Source: Endomychus coccineus
Taxonomy: Eukaryota > Arthropoda > Insecta > Coleoptera > Endomychidae
Reading direction: 5' to 3'
Length of the DNA stretch: 64,000 nt
Assembly: GCA_958510875.1 (NCBI GenBank)
Contig: OY294068.1
Coordinates: 84,354,116 to 84,418,115 of the forward strand
Shown: in pieces, positions 11,301-23,300 of the stretch
How the letters are laid out: each line of letters opens with the position of its first letter
Numbering within the stretch: position 1 is the stretch's first letter
The notes under the pieces: generated by a model
What the model saw: the letters and a program-made list of their open reading frames with translations, nothing else
What the model was told of the DNA's origin: nothing
Databases searched by the model: none
Position numbers and translations under genes: made by a program

Positions 11301-14300
11301 TTTATAATTAAATGTATATTTTTCTTTCAAAATTTTCCTATCCAAAAAAAAATACATAAATTATTATTATCATTATAATTATTTTTCAATTCGTCAATAA
11401 TAAAATTCATGTTTATTATTAGTTTATTGATTATTTTTAATTTTTTCGATTAAATGGTACCTTTTCAAAATACCATTATCGTAAAAACAAAGATATTATT
11501 TCAATTATTATGAAAATTATCAACAATAAATCTCAAATTCATTATTACATTGATTGGAAAGAAAATTGAAAAATTCGAATTTCTTGTTTAAAATCTATAT
11601 TAGCTCTGATTTCGAGCGCATTTGCTTTTTTTTTGCTCCGGTTTTCTTTTTTCAACTCGCGCTATAATTTCTTTACAGATACGTGGAAGGTCGACGATTC
11701 AGGGTTAGATAGCCAAAAATCTTTTCTTTTGAGCACTTCAACAAGAGTACATTTGTTTGGAATAAATAGTCAACCAGAAAAATGTGCAAAGAAAACAAAA
11801 AAATTATTCTCAAAAATGTTAGGGCTAAAAGAAACGCCGAAAAGTCGCGCACTCAGAGCCCTCTACAGCATAATCCAAAACTAACTTCATCATCTTATTC
11901 TGCGTCCTCTGAAACCCCTAGTACCAGATTTCAACAGAATATAACTTCAACTATACAGAAGCTACAGCAAAATTTCGTAAAAAAAAAATTAAATTCAACG
12001 CACTGTATCTTCGAAACGGAAGAAGATAAGACCGTAGTTTATATGAAAAATTTTATATGATTATTTTTGTAAAATCTACCGTCCCCTGCATTTACTGGAG
12101 TTCTTTCTGAAACACCCTGTATATACTAATATTACTGCGGAGTGTATGACATACCAATTCTGTGATTTTCCCTTCAGTACAGAATTTTTTTCCATTGTTA
12201 GCCAATACCAACATGCTTTTATGTACATAATAACAAATTTGAGTTTGGACAATATTTATGCAGTACCTTTCTTTCCGTCAAAATTATCATCGGTGAGCAT
12301 GACACTAGGATTTATTTTAATTTTGACGATTTCAAAAAGGCGATTAGCTCGCAATTCAAAAATGTCGGATTTAAGGCTACTGCTGATGATAAAACCTATT
12401 GGTAAACAGCTGCAGACAGCGTTACAAAAAAAATACACTTTGTGATTTTGGTTGGCGCAATTGCCAGTTTCATCGACAAACATCAATTCAGACATTGGGG
12501 TAACTCAAGTGTTCTTTGCATTATTGGCGTACCAAGTGCAATTGAATATTTTCCATTTACCGATATTTTAAAACGAAATGGACTATTGTCTCCATGGAAT
12601 TTCAGCAACTTTTCAAGCTTGAGTATTATATTGTTTCCTAAAATTTGCTTTCCACAGCGTAGATACTGTTGGAAAATGCAGTTTAGTTTATTTAGGTGTC
12701 ATGGTAAGAGAAACATTTTAAAATTAGAGTGAGTTGTCATATATAATTTGGAATTGTCAATGTATCTTTCAGAATAGTAAAAGCTCATTAATTAACCTAA
12801 TCATTCTCATACATATATTACAACCTAATTAATGTTCTTCGAATCCTTGATTCATATCAATACACTGGTTAGGTGATTTGAATGTTACAATATTTGGCGA
12901 CCGTGACAGGATTATATGCAGAGGTGATGAAGTTGTTATTGGACCAGAATCATGATATTAGCGATCTACAAGGAAATCTCAGAGTCTTGGACCAGAAGAT
13001 AGAAATGATGATAGAACTTGATAGACAGTTCTTGTATATAATGTTGGAAGATGATACGCCAATTGAAGAGATCGAAGTTGAAACTTCGAGAACTGCTGAA
13101 ATTTTAGGAAAGTATAATAGACTTGAGGCAAAAATGGGAACAAGCTTGAATAAGGATATCTTGGATAGTAGACTTCCGCGGACAGCTAATCTTGAAAAAT
13201 CTTGTCTTCCGGATGGATTCCGCGTCACAATAGCTCGACTTGATGCCGACGTTTCGCCAACCATTACAGGTGGCATCTTCAGGGCTGGCTTAAAAGTTCA
13301 AGCCTCAAGCCTGCTCTGAAGATGCCACCTGTAATGATTGGCGAAACGTCGGCATCAAGTCGAGCTATTGTGACGCGGAATCCATCCGGAAGACAAGATT
13401 TTTCTTGAATAAGGATGCTCTCTGTGAGTTAGATCATTCTAGTCATTCGACTAAAGGTAGGCGTAGAGTTGAATTGCCATTGATAGAACTGAAGAAATTT
13501 GACGGTTATATAAAAAAATTGGTCACCTTTTTGGGGGCAATCCAGACGTATACATGAGGATGATTTGATCGAGAACGAAGATAAATTACAATACCTTATC
13601 CAAGCTAGTTCTCAAAAATCATGTGCTCGTCAACTGGTAGAAAGCTTCCCTCCAATTGAGGAAAATTACTCAAAGGTTATTGAATCTCTGAAATCTCGTC
13701 TTGGTAGGGATGATTTGCTAGTAGAGTTCTGTATAAAACAACTTTTGAAACTGATATTGAAAATTTTGCATTCGAAATAGAAACTCAGTTATCTCTATGA
13801 CCAAGAGATCCTTGCTCGGCAATGCTTTATCTATTAGTTGAATCATGTTTACCAGAGAATATATTGAGGGTGTGGCAACGCTGTGCAAATCATGATGTAT
13901 CAGCTTCTTTGAAGAGTTGTTTAGATTCTTTAATGAATTTTCTGAGAGTAGAAGTAGAAAACGAAGAAAGAATTTCATTGGCTATGTCAGGTTTTGGTTC
14001 TGATAAGAGAAAACAAGAACAAGCATTGTGAAAGACTGATTTGATGCCTACAGCTTCCGGATTATTTAGAAAAATAAACCTCCGAAATGTTTTTTTGCAA
14101 GAAATTTCATTCGTCTTCAGAATGTGATGATGAGATGAAGAAAATGTCTTTCAATGAGAAGCGAAAAATATTGATTGATCACGGAAAGTGTTATTTATGT
14201 ATGAGATTTGGACATCCTGCTCAAAGATGTAAATTTAATATTAGATGTACTAATTGTGATTAAAAACATGCTACTATTATGTGATATAAGAAACATTCTT

Positions 14301-17300
14301 CAGAATCGAATTTGGTAAATGTAAATGCTTCTGTGACCGTTGATAACTTATCGAATACAACATATCATGATGAAGCTTTTCTTCAAACACTAGTGGTGCA
14401 ACTCAGTAGTAAATCGAGAATACGTTTGGTTAGGGCCATAATAGATATTTGGCCACAAAGATCTAACACTGCTATCGATGTGGGATACGAACCTGTAGGT
14501 TCGGAACTATTGATTCATGCCTTATTCGGATGTACAAATACAGAAATGAGAAATCATAATCTATATAGATGTGCTGTGTGCTGTTGTTGTTTACACTTCT
14601 TGTATGACTCAGTATGATGGTAGTTGGTTGAAGAAATAGCACTTGATGATTTTAAGTTATTTATTCACACCTATATACAGTTATGTACAAACTACACTAA
14701 CAGAACTGAGTCGGCTTATTTATGAAGGCCAGTATCCCTAAAGTTGTAAGTCTCTAGGTTAACGTTTGATTATAAGATTGATGAGATGTTAATGTTATTG
14801 CAAGTATTAATGTTGCTTGCTGAATTGATGTTGATGTGATTGTTATAGCAATGTAATGATGTTGCTCGTTGAATGAGCTTTGTGTGAATGTTATATATTC
14901 TAAAAGTCGTTTACTTCAAGCAAGTTTAAGACTAAAAAGGTCTGTAAAGAAGGGTAGTACCTGCTATCGTTGGCTACATATGTGTTGACCAGAAATCTCA
15001 GGCAACACAACCATTCTTAGAAGTACCCATATAAATAAGTCAGGTCAAATCATCAATTACACTTCAACGGCTGATGACAAATTTACACAAGAATCCCATT
15101 TTAACTGACAGAAAATGATACCTTGAATGACTTGTCATAATTATTGTCACTATGTAATAAATATGAATACGTTAAGCTTAAACAATAGAGTTACCCTTAA
15201 AAATTTGAATGAAAGGTATATTTGTAATTTTGATGCTCTTGGTCAACAATTGATATGTGATAACGTTATGTTTGTACAAGAAGGTCCATGGAAAAAAAAG
15301 CTTGTAGAATTGGGTGTTTCGATAACAAACGAGGAAGACGGTCCTATAGAAATTTTGATCGGAGCTGATATTGCAGGAAAAATTTTTACAGGAAAATGAC
15401 ATTTTTCGCGGGTTTCACATTATAGTTGAATGAAATTCAAGTTTTAGCTCAACGAGAGTTCCCAGATGGTTGATCAATGAATGTTCTATTGATTCATCCT
15501 ACACATGTTTTGTGATGCTAGTAAAAATGGGTATGCCACCGTTTTTTTCTTACGAAATGTTTTGAGTCCAAATGTTCAGATGATTCAGGCAAAAAATAGA
15601 ATATCTTCTTTAAAAAAATTACTATTCCCAGACTTGAATTGTTAGCTGCTACAATAGGTTCTCGACTTTTGAATTCTGTTCTTATCAATTTCAAAAAAGA
15701 AGAAGAAATAAGAACACCTTGCTTAGATGAAATTGATGACACATCATTAAAGCGACATTTGAAATACATCCAAAAAATTTGATTTGATTTGAGAAAAAGA
15801 TTTGGAGAAGAATACTTAAGTCAGTTGGTTCTTCACATGAACATGCATCCAGAGAAATCAACATGGGAGAAATCGTTCTTATAGAAAATGTGAATTCCAA
15901 AAGAATTGATTGGCCTTTGGGTATTCTTGAAGAGATTTTGCTTGGTAAGGATGGGGAAATTCGTTTGGTTAAACTTCGAAAATCGTCCGGTTCTATGATG
16001 AGTTCCGTTCAAAGATTGTATTCGCTTGAAATTGAGACCGATGAGGATTCATCCGTTAGATTTGAATTATTATAAGAATATGAAGAAACCCTACAAGTCA
16101 GAAGATTCAGATGTTAAGATTGATAACAAGAGCAAACCCCGGATTGTGACGAGATATGGAAGGGAAGTGAAAGTACCGGAGGAATTTGGATTTTAAATTT
16201 GATTCTTTTATGCCATTTAGAAGCATGACACAAGGTGGGAGTATATTGGAAAATGCAGTTTAGTATATTTAAGTGTCATGGTAACAGAACGATTTTAAAA
16301 TTAGAGTAAGTTGTCATATAATTTGGTATTGTCAATGTATCTTACAGAATAGTAAAAGTTCATTAATTGACCTAATCATTCTCATTCATATATTACAACC
16401 TGAATAATCTTCTTCGAATCCTTGATTCATATCAATACACTGGTTAGGTGATTTGCATGTTACTATAGACACAACATTTTATTTTGGAAACTAATATTTG
16501 TCAAAAACAAAATCATCTTAACTGTCACCTAACTCTTCCATTTTCTTATAGCAGTAGATATGGTAAGCAGAGGAGACTGAATGGACCCTTCCGAATAATT
16601 CAATTATTCTTGTTTTTACATAATATCCTAGAGGTCGTTCACTAAGCGCCGTTAAGCCTATGATTATGTTTATAACGAAATTCAACAGTACAAGAATATT
16701 CTTGATCGTCAAAGTAGCTTTATTGCTTGTTGATTTTGGAATAAAACGTTGAATTGTTATAAACAATTTTGTAGGTCAATTCATTTCGAGCTCAATTGTT
16801 ACTTTTCGTCTAAAGTGGTAATAAAATGGCAGTAATATATTCTTTTAAGTATTTTCCTAGGCCGATCAGATGCTTCTTAAAAAGTTTTTGAAGTTGACCA
16901 AGATTGCTTATAATTTTTCAGACATTCTTCAACCCATTTCTGAAATAGTATTGTAATAGTAATTTTTAAATTCGTCGGTAGATCGTGAATTTAATTTTGA
17001 CAATGTTCAGATTCTTATTATGCATTTAATTAAGTGCGAAACGTCGATTGAGTGATAATTCGGTTTTTTATTTTGTTCCATCTACCGACGAATTTAAGGC
17101 AGTTGAGAAATATTATATTATATGATTGCAACAGTATATCTTGCCGAAAGTACCGCAATAGTACATTATTATGAATAATGAGATATTGCTGCATCAGATT
17201 CTTGAATTTTTCCTTGGCTGGATTGTAGATTTTTGAGTACACGTTCATTGGAAGCTACAACTTGACAGGTAGTCATGACGTCATGACATTAGTTGTTTGA

Positions 17301-20300
17301 CAAATAGCTGGCATACGTTTGTCGATTGATAGATGATGTTGGATCCGCCATGGCAGTCCGCCATGGCAGTTCGTTGAATTGATAGTCTGTATCTTGTATC
17401 GACCCTGAAATATTTGTTTACTCAAGCTATCAACATGCAAGCGCGACACTCGCTATGAACGGAGAACGAACCCTCGTACAATACGAGAAGTAAAGTGGAG
17501 GGGGTGGGCACAAGTGATCCTACAAATGTCTACTGTTATCCATAAAAAGAATGAACATTTTGGAGGAACGGAAATTTTCAAATTGTGATGTCGCAACATA
17601 ATCATCAGATTTATTCAGAGAAATGTTCAACGACAATTCGGTTCGAATAAGATGAATATTGAACGATTACGATATAGGTACCAGTCAATGACGATTTTCA
17701 CCTCCGAATTTTTTCTACCCCTACCGATTCTTATTAAAGTTTGGTAAGATTTAGGAGATGGGCCAAAATGAATTTTTGACCCAGTTGCAGGGGGAGATTT
17801 CTCCCTGGGATGGATGTTCTTGAAGGTAAAATTTCAAAATGATTCCAAGAATGTGATAAATTCTGAACAAAAAGGTCCCTAGCACTTTTTCCGTAATGAA
17901 TAAGTTATTCACGGTTGACGATGTAATATTGACGGAGTTACTGACCGGCGAAGATTGTGCCCTGTTCTCTGAAAATAGAAATATACGCATTCCAAGTTAA
18001 ATAACTACGAACCGGGAGCTTAATCATAGGAAACTCCAATATTTTCTTAAATTACAGCAATTAAATGAGCACAGTTTTTTGAAATCCTTCACTTTTATTG
18101 GGTAAGATTTACCAGATGAAATTTTTCACAACTAGCTAAAGGGAAATTGCTACAAAAAATTCAACAATAATGAAGTTTTCACATAGAATGAAGTTTCGTC
18201 GATTAGTCGAAAATAAATAAAAGCAATAATTACTTATTAAACTGAAATTTAAACTACTTTGGAACAATATGTGAAAAAGAATACCAATGTTCAATAATAT
18301 AGTTTGATGCATAGGTTTGTAGTATAATTTAAAATATAAACATTCAAAAAATTGATAGAGAAGTGGAAGAATTTGTTAACTTTGTAGTTATATAAAATTT
18401 CACGAGAGTGAAGAATGTATGATTCATTCACAATGATGTCGGAGATATTGAATTTGATTTCCATCATCATATTTTCAACATTGTTCTGTGTCTATTGTCA
18501 GATAACACTGACAACTTGGAACCTGAAAATAATATGATTAATGAACGATAGTGCATTAGATTTTATGTTGAAACTTTGTATAAAATAAAGTGAAGCAAAA
18601 CGCATCAGACGTAACTAATTTCAAGCTATCCTGTTGCCTTCTAAGGCAGCAAACTTTATAGGAAACCCACAAAAACGAAATGAAGAAAATAATGATGTTA
18701 CTTACTTTGCCATTTCTGAAAGCTGCAAACGTCCATCTTTATTGGAATCGAATACTTGGAGCTAAAAGCAAGACAGGTTTGAAATTTATAGATTAATAAA
18801 AACGCCCCATCCATACCATTGTGTCGGTATACTCTATGAGTTTGTCTTCTGAGACGTCATTGATTTTCTTGGCTTCTTTCAGTAAATCTCGGAGGAAGTT
18901 CTAGGGAAAGATAAATCTTATATGAAAACGCTGAGTAGCGTCTCGCCAGCTTAACTCACCTTTAATTCGTCTGCTTCTATATAACCGCTACCATCTGTGT
19001 CGTATTCTCTCCAAATCTGTAAAATATTACATCAGACTTCTATTACAATTTAAACGGCTTTCTCAAAGCTCGCTTTATAACTTCAAATCAATGAAGTTAT
19101 AAAGCGATAATAGTAATTGATATACACCTCAAACTGCAAAGTTGTAAGAGGAACTAACAGATTCATAATTGACTTGGCATTTTGCAATACTAGTCCAGGC
19201 ATCTAAGGAGGAAAATCGACGATTTTTGTCCGAATATTCGCGAACTCCAATTTTTGACTATTCTTATGTATTTTGACACGCTGAACACGATGGTGTAGTT
19301 TAAATTCGAATTAAGCTTGTGCTCAAAAACTATGACCATTTTTTGCTTCCAAAATGGCCATTTTTCGATTTTTGCGTTATGGGTTGTATGGAAAAATGTT
19401 AGAACAAAAGTTGTTGGACAAATACGCGATAGGGCCCATTTAGTGTGCTTTTTAGCACATTGAAAAATGGAGTATATGTCAAAGGGCTTTTGTTTGTTTC
19501 CTTTTCTGTTCTGGTGGGAAGATAGTATTTTATTTTTCTTCTCTCGGTTCCTGGTCATTTTGACATACCTCATTTTTTGGCACCAAAATCGATCATTTAA
19601 AAAAATTCGTGTTTTACGGATTTCAGACGAAATACCTACGTTATCGATCTGAAACTGAATAGATTCGGAAGTTTTATTATTCTGCACCTAATATCTGAAA
19701 TTCAAGCATTTTGGTCCAACGACATAACTTTGGCGCCATTTTGAAAATTTTGGACCATAGAAAAATTCAAATTTTTTGAGGTTAGAAAACCTTAACGAAA
19801 TCCAAATGCTACGTTTTATTAGAGATTTTCATAGCGAGTATTTCAAGTCCAAGCAGATCGATTTGGGTCGAGTAGAAATGAAGCTATCCTAATAAATGTG
19901 TTTGGGCCTCTAAATAGCCCAATTTTGGGCCTATCGACAAAGTCTTAGAGAAAATTACAGAGAAATACATCGACTACTCAGGTCTGAAACAGCGTACGGA
20001 GATTTGTTCACAATTCCAAGTTATAACGAATTTCATCATAAAAAACTAGCGCGGAATTTCATTTAGCTGTACCTAACAAGCGAGGGTCGGTACAATGAAT
20101 TCCGCAAGCGAAATTATACTTTTTTATGTTTCTAAATGCACCTGAATGCTTATAATCGTTTTGTGTGAATGTGCGAGTGTATGTAGACGTGTGAACGTGT
20201 ATATGTGGCGGTGACATGATATCATTATAGGGTGTTACATATCAAAATCGTCATCATCTAATACACTGATTTCTGGCCCGGGGCAATTGGAACATTCTTT

Positions 20301-23300
20301 ACTTTCACAATGCTCACATATGAGCTACAAAGTAATCCTAATTTTTGCACGAACATTTACGTATAATTTTTTTAATAATCACAAGGGATTATTTTGATCA
20401 ACTCATCGGGACGTGCATTTTTACCGTTTGTAAGTCCATTCGGACTATTTCTCCAACCCCATTTCGTTGGATCACCTCTTGAAGCATCTGCTACCGTGAT
20501 GAAGCGTGAGCATATATTCATTTTAAATCATTGAAATTTTAAAATGAATCGAGATTGAATAAGAAATATCTTAAAGAATAATTGCCAGTGGGTACTTTGA
20601 CATCGATTGATTCATATATTTTTTTGCGGATAAAATATTTGAAATCGGTGGATTATAAGGATGATTTTGGAGAACAGTTCAACATATTCATGCTATAATT
20701 ATCAAATTTCATATACAGATTGAGTTTAAATCAGCGGTGCTTAGGAGGGTCTTCGGAGTTAGAGCGAGTATTGATTTACAAGAGGATTAAGCGAATCCCT
20801 TATATTGTATTCAACAATATGACTTGTGAACTTCTTATCCTAATTTGGAGACTGAATAAAAAGAATTAATCTGTGTAACACGATTCATATGATCAGTTAA
20901 GAGCCTCACGATTCTATGGTTAATTATTTTATTCTCAAGGATGATAGCTTTAGACCCCTTTATACACTATATCGCGTATAATAACTTACTTGAGAAAATT
21001 TTATTTCCTGGCAAATTACAGAAAAAATCTAGAGATGCAAAATACATTTTTATCTTCATAAGCAATATTCTTTAGCCAATGAAATGCCTTTTTATGTGAT
21101 CTGTTGATTGCAATTAAATTATGGAAAATGTTATCAAACATATTAAAACGCAAACAAACTGATCAACACCCTTCAAATTATTATCATATTAATTAAAAAT
21201 GAAATTTGCTGAATTATTGAATGGGGGATGGGATGCATTTGATTCATCTCTACGAACATCTTTTGATACCTTTTGAATAGGACCCCATTTGGCAATATTT
21301 TTAACTCTCCTGTTTACAGTGAAAAAGGTGGAAGGAACTTACTTTCATGAACTCCACACTTGATTCTAGAGGATTGTCGAATCGGAAGAGTAGTAGAAAA
21401 TTTTCCTCCATGGGTAACAATTGAGCAAGCTGGAAAAAAACTAGTATTAATTCGAGGAAAATGAGAATCATGCAGTAGAGGGTTCTCAAACATATGAAAT
21501 CAAAGAATGATGAAAAGCTGTTGTAATTAGTTCACATTTTGGAAACACTAACACTTCAGAAAGGAACAATCACCCTGAGGATCTTTCAGCTACCAAGTAT
21601 CCATTATTAGAGTTAACAGTTTGATCTACTTGGTAGCTGAATGGTCCTCGGTACTTCAACAGTATTTGTATTGGATGAGGCTAATTGTTCCTTTTTATAG
21701 ATCCAATATATAATTCTATTTTCATGTAAAATATTAAAACTATATAGTTGTGAAGATCAGACGTGGGGAGTGAGATCTATGAGTGATGAAACAACAGACG
21801 AGATTTCTGATGAACACCGACCATGGAAATATCTGCAGAAAAGGGAGAGATCTCCTCCCTTTCTACGTTGTTCTAGAGAGGTGAATGAACTCATTGAGTG
21901 TGACATCATCAATCATACAAATAGTTCTCTTCTGGATAGAATCCAAGAGCTTCAGCGTATGATTAGGAACCGAACTTTAAACATGTGAACAGTACTCCAA
22001 ACCAGTTCGAATTTGTGCTTTGTAGATTATGAGAAGCTGCTGTGATGTAAAGTAGCTAAGTAGCTCCTGGCACGAAATAAGAAACCGAATTTTTGTGAAG
22101 CAATGGACATCACATGATCATCTCATGAGAGGGTGCTATTGGTGGTGATCCCGAGCATGGATATGTAAGACTTCATAGGAATAGTTGGACCTGACATCAA
22201 CTTATAGGGATTGTTGGATCTGCCTTCCTTGAAAAGACGCAAGCCTGAGTTTTGGTTGAATTAAACTCTACCAGATTATCAGATCCCCATTTCAATATAT
22301 TTGCCAGATCTCCATCAATTTCTTCAACCTGTCTGTCTCGCTCCTATCGCTTTATTGGATGGTATAGGAGCTCTAGATAAGAAAGCGATATGAAGTATAC
22401 AATCATCTGCAAAGTTGTGGACAGGACAGGTGGTCACTTCCAGCAGATCGTTTATGTGGAACAGAAAGAAAGTTGGTGCCAAGACATATCCCTGTGAAAC
22501 ACCAGCGTTGATAGCCATTGTATCAAAGGATACTCCGTCAACCACCTCATGGAGTGATATATCTGAAAGAAAACTCGATAGTAAGCGACAAAGTTGAGAC
22601 GGCAAACCATATGACGGAAGTTTCCCTAGAAGGCTTTGATGCCAGACTCGGTCAAATGCCTTAGAAATATTCCATGATACAGCTAGAGATTCCTCACGTT
22701 TTTCACAGGTTTCTGTCTTACGTGTTTTACGTAGGCAAGCAGATTTTCTGTTGATCTCTGCTGACGAAAGTCATATTGCCGGTCATTCACCATTTCGGAG
22801 CTCTCTAGGTATTGAATGAGCTCGATGTTGATTGCTTTCTCCAACACTTTAGAGAACACAGGTAATAGTGCAATAGTTCTATAATTATTGGGAAGGGTAT
22901 TGTTCCCTATTTTTGGACTTGATTGAACTCTACTCTTCCGGCTGTAAGTAAACACAACAAATTTGTATGAAAGTGTAAACAATCTGCAATTCAGGCGCAC
23001 ATTCCTTGAGAACGACAGGTGGAATACCGTCTGGCCCAATAGACTTGTTGGTATTGAGATCGAGCAGAATGTGCTTAGTTTTGTGCTGACAAAAGACTAT
23101 TTCAGACACTTGACTATCGATGTCAGCAATATTAGGAGGGTCCTTCCTTTCTGAATCTAATGGGAAATTTGCTGCAAACATTCTAGAGAAAAGGTTGGCT
23201 TTTTTTGTGGTGTAGTAGCCAGTGTGTCATTATCTTTAGTTAAGCTAGGGAATCAGCTGGAAGTGAAATTTATCCCAATTTATTGATGAAAGTCCAAAAC

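Larger units (their letters stand above)
7670..12122 (+). mobile_element. DNA transposon with long terminal inverted repeats and CXC-motif protein
   Basis: The ends acagggtgtttca (7669) and tgaaacaccctgt (to 12122) are inverted copies, and the inversion continues far inward. 7670-8060 matches the complement of 12122-11735, and 9205-9470 matches the complement of 11720-11460. The right arm is thus about 660 bp. The left arm carries an extra 1.15 kb (8060-9205), which includes a copy of the dispersed repeat at 1-218 and a block shared with the related fragment at 19.2 kb. Flanking TA/TATA is compatible with a TA target. The centre encodes a broken transposase-type protein (separate entry). Confidence 0.75.
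12890..16243 (+). pseudogene. BEL/Pao retrotransposon interior, internally deleted
   Basis: Gag-like N-terminus at 12882-13160 (coiled, acidic), interrupted by the hairpin insertion at 13158-13403. It resumes with LPLIELKKFDGYIKK, then QYLIQASSQKSCARQLVESF (13590) and ESLKSRLGRDDLLVEF. A zinc-knuckle region follows near 14160-14290 (CYLCMRFGHPAQRCK, CTNCD), then an aspartic-protease-like stretch (14400-14560). After about 550 bp of unrelated sequence (14570-15120) it continues with IEILIGADIAGKIFTGK (15345). The RNase H-like stretch is at 15500-15690 (FCDASKNGYA, IPRLELLAATIGSRLLNS) and the C-terminal tail at 15790-16075 (ENVNSKRIDWPLGILEEILL). Most of the reverse transcriptase and integrase are missing, and many stops interrupt it. 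Dead copy. Confidence 0.85.

Noticed and set aside
16518..16766. Hydrophobic minus-strand ORF of 82 codons
   Set aside because: No recognisable motif, no splice context and no neighbour that explains it; left as unassigned.
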